This document shows, in pieces, positions 1-8,225 of a stretch of 64,000 bases of DNA. Positions within the stretch are counted from its first letter, which is position 1. Each line of letters starts with the position of its first letter. The DNA is from Phycisphaerae bacterium (GTDB taxonomy: Bacteria > Planctomycetota > Phycisphaerae > UBA1845 > PWPN01). The DNA lies in contig DAOOIV010000016.1 in assembly GCA_035384605.1 (NCBI GenBank), forward strand, positions 1-64,000. The letters are read 5' to 3'. Both the position numbers and the translations under genes were made by a program. The notes beneath the pieces are model-generated. The model ran no database searches, was not told the origin of the DNA, and saw only the letters and a program-made list of their open reading frames with translations.

Positions 1-199
1 TGGAGTCGCAATGCGGCCAACTACGGATAAATATGGAACAGACAGCAACAGGTTGATTGGGTGTCCCTCGCGCATGATGCGTGTGTGCGTTATGGGCTTC
101 AGCACAGCAGCGCGGACTAAAGTCAACCTCGCAGGTGTGCGCGCGTCTGTCATGGAGTCCTGTTGCGCCACCGTAACCAACCCTCACGCATAGCTGCTA
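1..199. other. Left-edge sequence without a convincing gene
   Basis: No frame here looks coding. The only long open frame (about 60 codons, ending in TAG at 191-193) has no recognisable domain and a composition unlike the genes that follow. A MotB amino-terminal membrane segment would be expected here in front of the OmpA domain, but no frame encodes one. The stretch may be spacer, a contig edge or the product of a rearrangement. Confidence 0.5.
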
Positions 200-694
200 G
201 TGATCGCTTCCGGCCTTCGAGGAACCGAAGCTGCAGACCCCGAACTGGCCGCCTGCTGTGTGCTGACCACCGGAACCGACCAGATCGTCGTTCGGGTGGA
301 TGGCGCCGCCGCTTTCGAGCCATTCGGGGCCCAGTTGATGCCTAAAACGCGCCAACTGCTCGGCCGGATCGCCGAGGCGCTCGCCGACGGACAGACCCAC
401 CTGGAAATCCGCGGTCACGCCGCGGATGGCCCGTTCCCTCCCCAAGCGGGCTTCCGTGACGCGATGGATCTGTCCTATGCCCGCGCCAGAGCGGTGACCG
501 ACCTGCTGACCGAGTCGGGCATCGCCTCCGATCGCGTCTCCATCACGGCACGCGCGGGCCAAACGCCACCCCTGATGGAAGATCAAGATAACCGCCCGGT
601 ATCGGGACGCGGAATTGAGATCATCGTGCACGCCCGGGAACCAGGTGTGCACGCCTTCAATATCGCCGAGAAAGAACGAGCAGAAAATGGGTGA
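200..694 (+). CDS. OmpA/MotB-like peptidoglycan-binding domain, amino terminus missing
   Basis: The protein of 164 residues is almost entirely an OmpA/MotB C-terminal domain. The strand around VVRVDGAAAFEPFGAQL, the helix LLGRIAEAL, the LEIRGHAADG turn and the YARARAVTDLL helix with a distal GRGIEIIV strand follow the family order. In flagellar MotB this domain anchors the stator to peptidoglycan. The transmembrane helix and plug that precede it in MotB are absent, and an in-frame TAG at 191-193 blocks any extension. The GTG at 200 is the only early start. The gene overlaps the next by 8 bp, so it belongs to the flagellar operon. It is best read as a 5'-truncated motB; a free-standing periplasmic OmpA-like protein is less likely because no signal peptide is visible. 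Confidence 0.7.
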   Translation: MIASGLRGTEAADPELAACCVLTTGTDQIVVRVDGAAAFEPFGAQLMPKTRQLLGRIAEALADGQTHLEIRGHAADGPFPPQAGFRDAMDLSYARARAVTDLLTESGIASDRVSITARAGQTPPLMEDQDNRPVSGRGIEIIVHAREPGVHAFNIAEKERAENG

Positions 695-1232
695 CCAAGC
701 AGACGTTCAAGCCGAAGCCGTCGCATCGACCAAATCCGCCGGCCGCAAGAAGAACATGATCTTCGGAGGCATCTTCCTGGGTATCATGGTCGCTGAGGCC
801 GTCGGCGTGGCCTTCGCGGTCAGATACTTCTCCGCCGGACCTGCCTCCGCCGAGGCTCAGGATATCGCCGCGGCGAACGGACTCAACTCCGCGGAGGGAC
901 AGAAAACCCCCGAGGACGTGGAAGTCGAAGTCGTCACTTTTCGCGGACAGAACTCCCAGGCACGACAGGCCATGATGTATGACGTGAAGGTCGTCGTCGC
1001 CGTCAGCGGCGACAAAGAGGCCGATCTCAAGGCCCAGCTCGAGAGAAAAAGGGCTGCGATCGCGGATCGGTTCATGAGCACAATTCGGGCCGCCGACCCC
1101 CAGGTGCTGGCCGAACCCGACTGTGCCACCCTGCGACAGCAGTTTCGCCAGATCCTGGTCGAAGTCCTGGGTAATGAAGAATTCGTCAAGAAAGTCTTGA
1201 TACCACAGTTTACCTCGTACCGGGCAGACTAG
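687..1232 (+). CDS. fliL: FliL-like flagellar basal-body-associated protein
   Basis: This 181-residue protein has a basic amino terminus, one transmembrane helix at about residues 24-47 and a periplasmic domain of about 130 residues. The layout matches FliL, which sits around the MotA/MotB stator and supports torque. The C-terminal helix (LRQQFRQILVEVLGNEEFVKKVLI) followed by a short basic-aromatic tail corresponds to the end of the FliL fold. I chose the ATG at 687, which overlaps the preceding stop by 8 bp; a longer reading back to 615 only translates the end of the upstream gene. Sequence similarity to FliL is weak by eye, so the call also rests on position between the MotB-like fragment and fliN. 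Confidence 0.75.
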   Translation: MGDQADVQAEAVASTKSAGRKKNMIFGGIFLGIMVAEAVGVAFAVRYFSAGPASAEAQDIAAANGLNSAEGQKTPEDVEVEVVTFRGQNSQARQAMMYDVKVVVAVSGDKEADLKAQLERKRAAIADRFMSTIRAADPQVLAEPDCATLRQQFRQILVEVLGNEEFVKKVLIPQFTSYRAD

Positions 1233-1303
1233 TTCGAGTTCATTGATTCGGTCGCAGGGCAACGGACGGCAGACAGACAACGAAAAACGGAGTGACGGCG
1301 ACC

Positions 1304-1912
1304 ATGGCGGATAACCCCAACGATGGACTCCTGAGCCAGGATGAGATCAACGCCGCGCTGCAAGCGGCGGGCATCGAATCGCAAATGCAAGAGCAGACGC
1401 CCTCGCCTGCATCATCCGAAACTTCCCCCGCTCAGGAGCCGGATACCCGCGTCGATGCCAGCGGCCGGCCCTTCGACGAGGTGGCCAAGGCGATGGCCGA
1501 GGCTATTGCCGCCGAACAGGCAGTCGCCAAGGCGGCACCCGAGGCGTCCGCCCCGGCGACCGCGTCCGCCCCGGAGACCGCGCCCACACAGACGCCCGCT
1601 CAGCCGTTCGAAATACCGACCCTGCCCCCGGGAACCCTCCCGACCGCCCCAGCCCATGGCCTGGATTTGCTCCGGGACGTCGATCTTTCGGTCAAAATCG
1701 AGCTCGGACGCAGCAGGATGTTGGTCGAGGATGTGCTCAGGTTGGGCGAAGGCTCCGTCGTTGAACTGGACAAACTGGCCGGCGACCCTGTGGACGTGTT
1801 GGTTAACGATCGGCTGGTCGCTCGGGGCGAAGTGCTTGTGCTCAACGACAACTTTTGTGTCCGAATCAACGACATCCTTTCGCGGGACGTCGGCCAGGAG
1901 GAGGTGGCCTGA
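1304..1912 (+). CDS. fliN: Flagellar motor switch protein FliN with FliM-type N-terminal motif
   Basis: The C-terminal 80 residues form a SpoA domain typical of FliN: LRDVDLSVKIELGRSRM, then GSVVELDKLAGDPVDVLVNDRLVARGEV and FCVRINDIL. FliN lines the cytoplasmic C-ring and takes part in rotor switching and export docking. At about 202 residues it is longer than classical FliN, because an Ala/Pro-rich linker of about 90 residues joins the SpoA domain to an amino-terminal LLSQDEINAALQAAG stretch. That stretch resembles the CheY-binding EIDALL helix of FliM and FliY. The ATG at 1304 has GGAG 11 bases upstream; the GTG at 1292 overlaps this site. No fliM lies between fliL and this gene. Confidence 0.93.
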   Translation: MADNPNDGLLSQDEINAALQAAGIESQMQEQTPSPASSETSPAQEPDTRVDASGRPFDEVAKAMAEAIAAEQAVAKAAPEASAPATASAPETAPTQTPAQPFEIPTLPPGTLPTAPAHGLDLLRDVDLSVKIELGRSRMLVEDVLRLGEGSVVELDKLAGDPVDVLVNDRLVARGEVLVLNDNFCVRINDILSRDVGQEEVA

Positions 1913-2001
1913 GCAAGGCGCCACGCAGCCTTGACAGGTGTACCGCAGCAAGACGCGGAGTCATCAGACAGGATGTCCGCAGGACCAGGAGGGTCCAATC
2001 G

Positions 2002-2868
2002 ATGACCGGTTACATGCTCAATTCCGGTATTCCGGCTGCGTGTCTTTCGCTGGTGCTCACCGGCTGGCTTTCCGCCCAGCAGATCCAGCCCTTCCCCGAT
2101 GCCCGGCCGAGCCTGCGGATCCCGCCGCAGAATATCCTCGAAATCTCCGACGAGCCGAATGAGCCGGCCGCCGAGCTTTACTCGAACCATGCCCCGCCGG
2201 CCACTCAGCCCGTGGTCACCACCGTCAAAGCCGGTCCCGCTGCTCCTGTGATGCCGCAGCCCGGCCTCGGCACCAGGCCCGCCACGACGCCGCCGGAAGC
2301 GGCGAATCATCAGTCCGCTCCCATCGCTCGCAGCGAATTCCTCGAGCGCCGACCGACGGCCAACCAGCGAGAGAGCGAATCCCGAGACATCAGTCGCGGG
2401 CAACACGGCGCCGGCCTCTGGTCGGCCAGAGATCTCTGGCCGCTCTTGTCCGTCCTGGCCTTGATCCTCATCCTGGCATGGATCGTGAGGAAATGCCTGC
2501 CCGGCCGCAATTCGCTGACCGGCCAGGGGGCGATCGAGGTCCTTTCCCGTATCCCTTTGTCGAGCAAGCAGAGCCTGGTCCTGGTCCGCATGGGGCGACG
2601 GCTGTTGCTCCTGGGCGTGACCAATGACGACATCAACACACTCTGTGCGGTCGAGGATCCCGACCAGGTCGCGATGCTCGTGGGCGAGGTCGCCAGCGGA
2701 CGGCCAGGATCCATCACCAGTCAGTTTGCCCGGGAATTCGCAGAGGAATCCCAGGTATATGATAAACGGATTGTGGAGGAGGAAGAGCAGAGCGTCGACA
2801 CCGGCGGGCAGGTGCGCAACCTGCTGAACAAGGTCCGGGGTCTGGCCTCCAGACGAAACGTGGCGTGA
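2002..2868 (+). CDS. fliO: Flagellar export protein FliO
   Basis: The protein has about 288 residues. It starts with a signal-like segment (residues 8-25), continues with a long Pro/Ala-rich low-complexity region and has one transmembrane helix at about 146-163 (LWPLLSVLALILILAWIV). A compact cytoplasmic domain follows, beginning GQGAIEVLSRIPLSSKQSLVLVRMGRRLLLLGVT, which is the FliO signature. FliO helps assemble the FliP/FliQ/FliR export gate. The ATG at 2002 follows a purine-rich stretch (CAGGAGGG about 10 bases upstream). The long periplasmic part is larger than in enterobacterial FliO but usual for gene neighbourhoods of this type. It lies directly before fliP. Confidence 0.9.
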   Translation: MTGYMLNSGIPAACLSLVLTGWLSAQQIQPFPDARPSLRIPPQNILEISDEPNEPAAELYSNHAPPATQPVVTTVKAGPAAPVMPQPGLGTRPATTPPEAANHQSAPIARSEFLERRPTANQRESESRDISRGQHGAGLWSARDLWPLLSVLALILILAWIVRKCLPGRNSLTGQGAIEVLSRIPLSSKQSLVLVRMGRRLLLLGVTNDDINTLCAVEDPDQVAMLVGEVASGRPGSITSQFAREFAEESQVYDKRIVEEEEQSVDTGGQVRNLLNKVRGLASRRNVA

Positions 2869-2956
2869 TGCGGGGCCGTTGTGCCCGGCGATGGCCCATA
2901 CCCTCGCCCGGCACCGCCCGGCGGCATCAGCCCTGATCTGCGGCGGAGTTCGCAAC

Positions 2957-3802
2957 ATGAGCGGGCACGGATGCGCTCACCTCTGGGTTACAACACTCGC
3001 CGTCCTGGTGTTCTCGACCGCCACCCTTGGGCAGTCGACCACGCCCATGGTTCCGCCGGAATCAACCCCTGCCGGTCAGGTGGACAATCCCCTGCAGATT
3101 CCCGACCTCAGCCGCGTCCTCCCGGCCGCCACCACCCGTGAGGGCATGAGCACCACCCTTCAGATCCTCATCCTGATGACCGTGCTCAGCCTCGCCCCAG
3201 CCATCCTCATCATGACCACCTGCTTCACGCGGATCATGGTCGTCCTGGCCCTCCTGCGCCAGGCCGTCGGCACGCAGCAGCTTCCGCCCGGTCAGGTGCT
3301 CGTCGGTCTCTCCCTCTTCATGACCTTCTTCGTCATGGCACCAACCTATTCAAAGATCTACCACGAAGCCGTCAAACCGTGGCTCGATCAGCAGCCCGGC
3401 ATGACCCAGGCCCGGGCCCTCACCATCGCCGAGGGGCACATGCGGGAATTCATGTTCGACCAGATCGAGCGCGTCAGAAATGAGGAGGATATCTATCTCT
3501 TTCTCGAATACTCCGGTCGGCAGAGCATTCCCATCGACCGGCAGCTCAGCCGCCAGGATGTCCCTACGCTGGCCTTGATCCCCGCGTTCATCCTCAGCGA
3601 GCTGAAAACCGCGTTCGTCATGGGTTTTCGTGTCTACCTGCCGTTCTTGGTCATTGACATGGTGGTCGCCACCGTGCTCATCTCCATGGGCATGCTCATG
3701 CTGCCGCCCGTCATGGTTTCTCTGCCGTTCAAGTTGCTGTTGTTCGTCCTGGCCGACGGCTGGCACTTGGTCGTGACATCGTTGTTGGTGAGTTTCTCGT
3801 AA
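2957..3802 (+). CDS. fliP: Flagellar export gate protein FliP
   Basis: FliP forms the core of the export channel with FliQ and FliR. The 281-residue product starts with a signal peptide (WVTTLAVLVFSTATLGQ), followed by a short periplasmic linker. The FliP core then includes ILILMTVLSLAPAILIMTTCFTRIMVVLALLRQAVGTQQ, LSLFMTFFVMAP and the C-terminal ELKTAFVMGFRVYLPFLVIDMVVA. The ATG at 2957 has GGAG eight bases upstream and starts the signal peptide cleanly, so upstream starts at 2879 or 2891 are less likely. Four membrane segments are visible. Confidence 0.97.
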   Translation: MSGHGCAHLWVTTLAVLVFSTATLGQSTTPMVPPESTPAGQVDNPLQIPDLSRVLPAATTREGMSTTLQILILMTVLSLAPAILIMTTCFTRIMVVLALLRQAVGTQQLPPGQVLVGLSLFMTFFVMAPTYSKIYHEAVKPWLDQQPGMTQARALTIAEGHMREFMFDQIERVRNEEDIYLFLEYSGRQSIPIDRQLSRQDVPTLALIPAFILSELKTAFVMGFRVYLPFLVIDMVVATVLISMGMLMLPPVMVSLPFKLLLFVLADGWHLVVTSLLVSFS

Positions 3803-3840
3803 AACCGCCGGATTGATCCGGTCAACAGGGAGGTCAAAAA

Positions 3841-4101
3841 GTGGAAGTCGGCGAAGCGGTGGACATGGGGCGGGACGCCTTGATCATGGTGTTGACCATC
3901 TCAGGCCCCGTCATGGCGATCGGCCTGCTGGTCGGTCTGCTCATATCCCTGTTTCAGTCGATGACCCAGCTTCATGAACAGACGCTCACGTTCGTGCCGA
4001 AGATCGTGGCTATGGTCGGTGTGGCGCTGGTTCTGGTCCCCTGGCTGACCGACCAGTTGCTTGAATATGCGACCGAGCTGCTGGGACAGTCGCCGTTTTG
4101 A
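3841..4101 (+). CDS. fliQ: Flagellar export gate protein FliQ
   Basis: This 86-residue protein has two hydrophobic helices (ALIMVLTISGPVMAIGLLVGLLISLFQ and IVAMVGVALVLVPWL) separated by SMTQLHEQTLTFVPK, the highly conserved FliQ hairpin. The GTG start at 3841 is supported by AGGGAGGT five to six bases upstream. It is part of the FliP5-FliQ4-FliR1 gate and sits between fliP and fliR as in most flagellar operons. Confidence 0.97.
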   Translation: MEVGEAVDMGRDALIMVLTISGPVMAIGLLVGLLISLFQSMTQLHEQTLTFVPKIVAMVGVALVLVPWLTDQLLEYATELLGQSPF

Positions 4102-4125
4102 CGAGCGAGATAATGGGGCTCCCGT

Positions 4126-4911
4126 ATGCCGTTGCCGTTGTTCGGATTCTATGGCTTTCTGCCGGCGTTCATGCTGGTGTTGTTCCGCGTCAGCGGCCTC
4201 ATGCTGACCGCGCCCGTATTCAGCAGCATGGCCCTCCCGGTTCAGATCCGGGCCCTGCTGGCGGCGGCCATATCCCTGACCATCTTCCCGATGACGCTTT
4301 CTTCCCTGCCCGCTCAGTTGACGCTCGCCCAGACCCTCGCGGGAATGCTGGGCGAACTGGCCGTCGGCGTCTTGCTGGGGTTGGCCGTGAACCTCGTCTT
4401 CATGGGCGTGGAACTCGCCGCCGAGGCCGTCGGGCAGATGTCCGGCATGAGACTCGGCGAAGTGTTCAACCCGCTGCTCGAATCATCCGCCGGCGCAATG
4501 GGCGAACTGTACACCCTGGTGGCCATGATGATCTTCCTTGCCATTCGCGGCGATCACGCCCTGATACGCGCCTTGCTCGACAGCTTCCAGTCTATCCCTC
4601 CGCTGGGCGCCGTCCCGACCGAGGGCTTGATTGCCCTGCTGCTCGATCTGCTCAACCTGGCTTTCACCATCACTATTCGTGTCGGCGGACCCATGGTCCT
4701 GGCACTCATGCTGGCACTGATGTGTTTTGGTTTTCTGTCACGCACCATCCCCCAGCTCCATCTCATGAGCGTTGGTTTCCCGCTCAAGGTCGCCGTCTGC
4801 CTCGCTGTGGCCGCCATGACGATGGTCTCCATGGAGGGCGTGCTGGTGGAGGGTTTGAGAGAGGCTTTTGACGCGATCCGGATCGGCCTGGGGTTGCTCC
4901 CCGACGCCTGA
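4126..4911 (+). CDS. fliR: Flagellar export gate protein FliR
   Basis: The 261-residue polytopic protein begins FLPAFMLVLFRVSGLMLTAPVFSS, the characteristic FliR start. It keeps the AAEAVGQMSGMRLGEVFNP motif and the later MALMLALMCFGFLSRTIPQLHLMSVGFPLKV stretch. FliR completes the export gate and contacts FlhB. About six hydrophobic segments can be counted. The ATG at 4126 lies 24 bases after the fliQ stop; no strong ribosome site is visible, so translational coupling is possible. Confidence 0.96.
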   Translation: MPLPLFGFYGFLPAFMLVLFRVSGLMLTAPVFSSMALPVQIRALLAAAISLTIFPMTLSSLPAQLTLAQTLAGMLGELAVGVLLGLAVNLVFMGVELAAEAVGQMSGMRLGEVFNPLLESSAGAMGELYTLVAMMIFLAIRGDHALIRALLDSFQSIPPLGAVPTEGLIALLLDLLNLAFTITIRVGGPMVLALMLALMCFGFLSRTIPQLHLMSVGFPLKVAVCLAVAAMTMVSMEGVLVEGLREAFDAIRIGLGLLPDA

Positions 4912-4956
4912 TCGTGCTGATACGAGAGGACGTCCGCCTCACGGCGGGCGAATGTC

Positions 4957-6054
4957 ATGCCCGACTCAGCGCAAGAAAGAACCGAAGCCCCGACCCAACG
5001 CCGCCGCGAGGAGGCCCGCAAGGCGGGGCAGGTCGCCAGGAGCACCGACCTGACGGCCGCGGTCGTATTGCTGGGCACATTCCTCATGCTCGACTGGTTC
5101 GGACGCAGGCTGTTCGGAAACCTCCTCGTGGCAATGCGCGTGTGCTTCGAGGATCATGAAGCCGCCTTGACCGATCCGCAGCAGATCCTCCACCTGATGG
5201 CCAAGGTGTTCAGACTGCTCATCGCCGCCGCCGGACCCTTCCTCGCCGTGGTCGTGGCCCTTTCCCTGCTCGCCTCGTTCCTCCAGATCGGATACCTGAT
5301 TACTTTCCAGAACCTTAAACCGTCGTTGAACCGACTCAATCCTCTCACCGGCATCAAACGCATGTTCAACGCCCGTTCGGCCGTCCAGTTGCTGATGGGA
5401 GTCCTCAAGATGACCTGCGTGGCCGGCGTCGCATACGCAACCCTCAAAGACCGTCTCGACGTCTTCGCCACGGCCGCCAATCTCCCGGCCGTGGCCGTCG
5501 TCGGCATGGGCGCAGAACTCTTCTTTACCGTCTCGATTCGCCTCGCCATCGTCCTGCTGGTCCTGGGAATCATCGATTTCATCTACCAGCGATACAGACT
5601 CGAAAAGGACCTGAGGATGACCAAGGAAGAGGTCAAGGATGAGTACAAGAGAATGGAAGGAGACCCGAAACTCAAGAGCAGAAGACGGCAGGTCCAGTTG
5701 GAAATGGCCCTGCACCGCATCAAGTCGGCCGTGCCCAAGGCCGATGTGGTCATCACCAATCCGACCGAACTCGCCGTCGCCATCCGCTACGATCCGAACA
5801 CCATGAACGCCCCACGCGTCGTCGCCAAGGGAGCGGATTACCTCGCCAGGCGTATTCGCGAAATCGCCGTCGAACACCGCATCCCCATCGTGGAGCGTAA
5901 GCCGCTCGCCCGCGCGCTGTACTACACCGTCGAGGTCGGACAGGAAATACCGTCGCAGTTCTACAAGGCCGTGGCCGAGATCCTGGCCTATGTGTACGAG
6001 TTGACCGGCAAGAGGTACGCAAGTCAGGCCGCCGTGGCGGCGGCCGTGAATTGA
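4957..6054 (+). CDS. flhB: Flagellar export switch protein FlhB
   Basis: FlhB switches the export apparatus from rod/hook to filament substrates. The 365-residue protein starts ERTEAPTQRRREEARKAGQVARSTDL, the family signature. It has four membrane segments, then the cytoplasmic domain with DLRMTKEEVKDEYKRMEGDP and VVITNPTELAVAIRYD. The self-cleavage site reads Asn268-Pro269-Thr270-Glu271, so the usual His of NPTH is replaced by Glu while the Asn-Pro pair that breaks is kept. The C terminus retains the PLARALYYTVEVGQEIP region. Length and order fit the family well. Confidence 0.97.
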   Translation: MPDSAQERTEAPTQRRREEARKAGQVARSTDLTAAVVLLGTFLMLDWFGRRLFGNLLVAMRVCFEDHEAALTDPQQILHLMAKVFRLLIAAAGPFLAVVVALSLLASFLQIGYLITFQNLKPSLNRLNPLTGIKRMFNARSAVQLLMGVLKMTCVAGVAYATLKDRLDVFATAANLPAVAVVGMGAELFFTVSIRLAIVLLVLGIIDFIYQRYRLEKDLRMTKEEVKDEYKRMEGDPKLKSRRRQVQLEMALHRIKSAVPKADVVITNPTELAVAIRYDPNTMNAPRVVAKGADYLARRIREIAVEHRIPIVERKPLARALYYTVEVGQEIPSQFYKAVAEILAYVYELTGKRYASQAAVAAAVN

Positions 6055-6113
6055 ACGGGAGGATGCGTCACATCCTCCCGCAGAGGACTGAATACTGAAG
6101 AATGCGAGCTTGA

Positions 6114-8225
6114 ATGGCCGATATCGCCCTGCTTAACTCCCGCCCCTTCAAAGTGCTCGAGCGCCATCGGGGCCTGCTCGTCCCCATCGGTGCAACGCTC
6201 CTGCTGTTCGTGCTGCTGGTTCCCCTGCCCACACAGGTCCTGGATTTCCTGCTCGTCCTCAATCTCACGCTCTCGGCCCTCGTCTTCCTGACCATCCTTT
6301 ACATCCAACGCCCCCTCGATTTCTCCTCGTTCCCCTCGTTGTTGCTGGCGATGACGATGGTACGCCTCACGCTGAACACCGCAACCACCCGCTTGATCCT
6401 CACCAACGGAAATCAGGGCATGGCTGCGGCCGGACACGTGGTGCAGACCTTTGCGGATTTCGTCACCGCCGGCAATCTGGCGGTCGGAATTATCATCTTT
6501 ATCATCCTGGCGGTCATTCAGTTCGTCGTGATTACCAAGGGCGCGACACGCATTGCGGAAGTCGCCGCCCGCTTCACCTTGGATGGAATGCCCGGCAAGC
6601 AGATGGCGATCGATGCCGACCTCAACGCCGGCATCATCGATGAGGCCGAGGCCAGACGCCGCCGCGCCGAGGTGACCGCCGAGGCCGATTTCTACGGCGC
6701 CATGGACGGTGCGTCCAAGTTCGTCCGCGGCGACGCCATCGCCGGCATGGTGATTACCTTCGTCAATATCCTGGGCGGAATCTATGTCGGCATGGTCCAG
6801 TTTGACATGCCCCTGATGGAATGCCTTGAGGTCTTCACCAAGCTGAGTATCGGCGACGGCCTCGTCGCCGCCATCCCGGCGTTCATCACCTCGGTGGCCG
6901 CCGGTATGCTCGTGACCCGAAGCAACGCCAAGAGCAACATGGGCGAGGAACTCCTGGGACAACTCACCTCCCGGCCGATCGCCCTGACACTGGCCGCCGT
7001 CTTCCTGGGCTTCCTGTCGCTCACACCCCTGCCCAAACTCCCGCTTCTCTTGTTGGGCGTCGGTTGCGGCGGTCTGGCCTATGTCGTCACCGCCACCCGT
7101 GCGTCCGCCGCCGCCATGGCCGCCGCCAAGGCCAAAGCCGAAACCAAGAAGCCTGAGCGGGTGGAAACCCTTCTGGCCGTCGATCCGATGGAACTCGATG
7201 TCGGACTGGGTTTGATCCGCCTCGTCGACAGAAAACAGGGCGGCGATCTCCTCGACCGCATCACCAACATCCGCCGCCAGGTCGCCACCGACGTCGGTAT
7301 CGTCGTGCCGCCCATCCGCGTCCGGGATCATCTCAAACTGGAACCCAATCAGTACACGGTCAAAATCCGCGGCGTCGAGGTCGCCCGCGGCGAGATCATG
7401 CCGGGCTACTACCTCGCCATCGACAACGGCACCGTGAGTATACCCATCGCGGGAACGGCAGCCACCGAGCCGGCGTTCGGACTCCCAGCCGTTTGGATCA
7501 CCGAAGGACAGCGCGCCGAGGCCGAACAACGCAACTATACCGTCGTCCCGGCCTCCAGCGTGCTTGCAACTCACCTGACCGAGATCATCAAGCGACACGC
7601 CGATGAATTGCTTACCCGCGAACAAACGCATCAGTTGCTCGAAACGCTCAAGGAAAAGTCCCCCAAGGCCGTCGAGGATGTCGTCCCCAATCTCATCAAG
7701 GTCGGAGAGTTGCAGAGAGTCTTGCAGAATCTCTTGCGCGAGCGAGTCCCGATCCGAGACCTGGAAACCATCCTCGAAACCGTCGGTGACTGGGCACCCC
7801 GCACCAAGGATACCGACATCCTTACCGAGTACGCCCGTAACGCCCTGGCAAGAACTATTTGCCAACTGTACAAAGATAAAGACAATGTCCTTCACGTGGT
7901 GACGCTGGATCCGAAGATTGAGGATCTGGTCAACGCGCATCTGGAGCGAACGGATCGTGGCACCTTCCTGAGCCTCCCGCCCGAGACGCAGAATCGTCTG
8001 GTGAAGGCCGTTCAGGAACGGGTCGAACAAGCCATGACAGGTGCCGGCGGCGCCGTCGTCGCCGTACTCTGTTCACCCCAGATTCGAATGTGGATTCGTC
8101 GCCTGATCGAGCCGGCCATGGCGCATGTGCCGGTGTTGGCCTTCAACGAGATCGTACGCGGTGTCGAGGTACGGTCCGTAGGATTGGTGGTACTGACCGA
8201 TGGAGATGCAAACGTTTCAGGGTAA
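6114..8225 (+). CDS. flhA: Flagellar export component FlhA
   Basis: FlhA is the largest export-gate protein and the docking site for chaperone-substrate complexes. The 703-residue sequence has an amino-terminal membrane half with about eight helices. These include DFLLVLNLTLSALVFLTILYI, the FHIPEP-like loop region ARFTLDGMPGKQMAIDADLNAGIID and SFPSLLLAMTMVRLTLNTATTRLIL. A cytoplasmic half starts near residue 330 and ends ALCSPQIRMWIRRLIEP-type sequence with VPVLAFNEI. The ATG at 6114 lies about 60 bases after flhB. The last 26 bases overlap flhF, suggesting coupled translation. Confidence 0.97.
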   Translation: MADIALLNSRPFKVLERHRGLLVPIGATLLLFVLLVPLPTQVLDFLLVLNLTLSALVFLTILYIQRPLDFSSFPSLLLAMTMVRLTLNTATTRLILTNGNQGMAAAGHVVQTFADFVTAGNLAVGIIIFIILAVIQFVVITKGATRIAEVAARFTLDGMPGKQMAIDADLNAGIIDEAEARRRRAEVTAEADFYGAMDGASKFVRGDAIAGMVITFVNILGGIYVGMVQFDMPLMECLEVFTKLSIGDGLVAAIPAFITSVAAGMLVTRSNAKSNMGEELLGQLTSRPIALTLAAVFLGFLSLTPLPKLPLLLLGVGCGGLAYVVTATRASAAAMAAAKAKAETKKPERVETLLAVDPMELDVGLGLIRLVDRKQGGDLLDRITNIRRQVATDVGIVVPPIRVRDHLKLEPNQYTVKIRGVEVARGEIMPGYYLAIDNGTVSIPIAGTAATEPAFGLPAVWITEGQRAEAEQRNYTVVPASSVLATHLTEIIKRHADELLTREQTHQLLETLKEKSPKAVEDVVPNLIKVGELQRVLQNLLRERVPIRDLETILETVGDWAPRTKDTDILTEYARNALARTICQLYKDKDNVLHVVTLDPKIEDLVNAHLERTDRGTFLSLPPETQNRLVKAVQERVEQAMTGAGGAVVAVLCSPQIRMWIRRLIEPAMAHVPVLAFNEIVRGVEVRSVGLVVLTDGDANVSG

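Noticed and set aside
657..1280. Long minus-strand open frame opposite fliL
   Set aside because: It mirrors the codon pattern of fliL and has no domain; a high-GC shadow.
6024..8030. 668-codon minus-strand frame opposite flhA
   Set aside because: Composition (Asp/Gly/His-rich, no domain) is that of an antisense shadow of a real gene.
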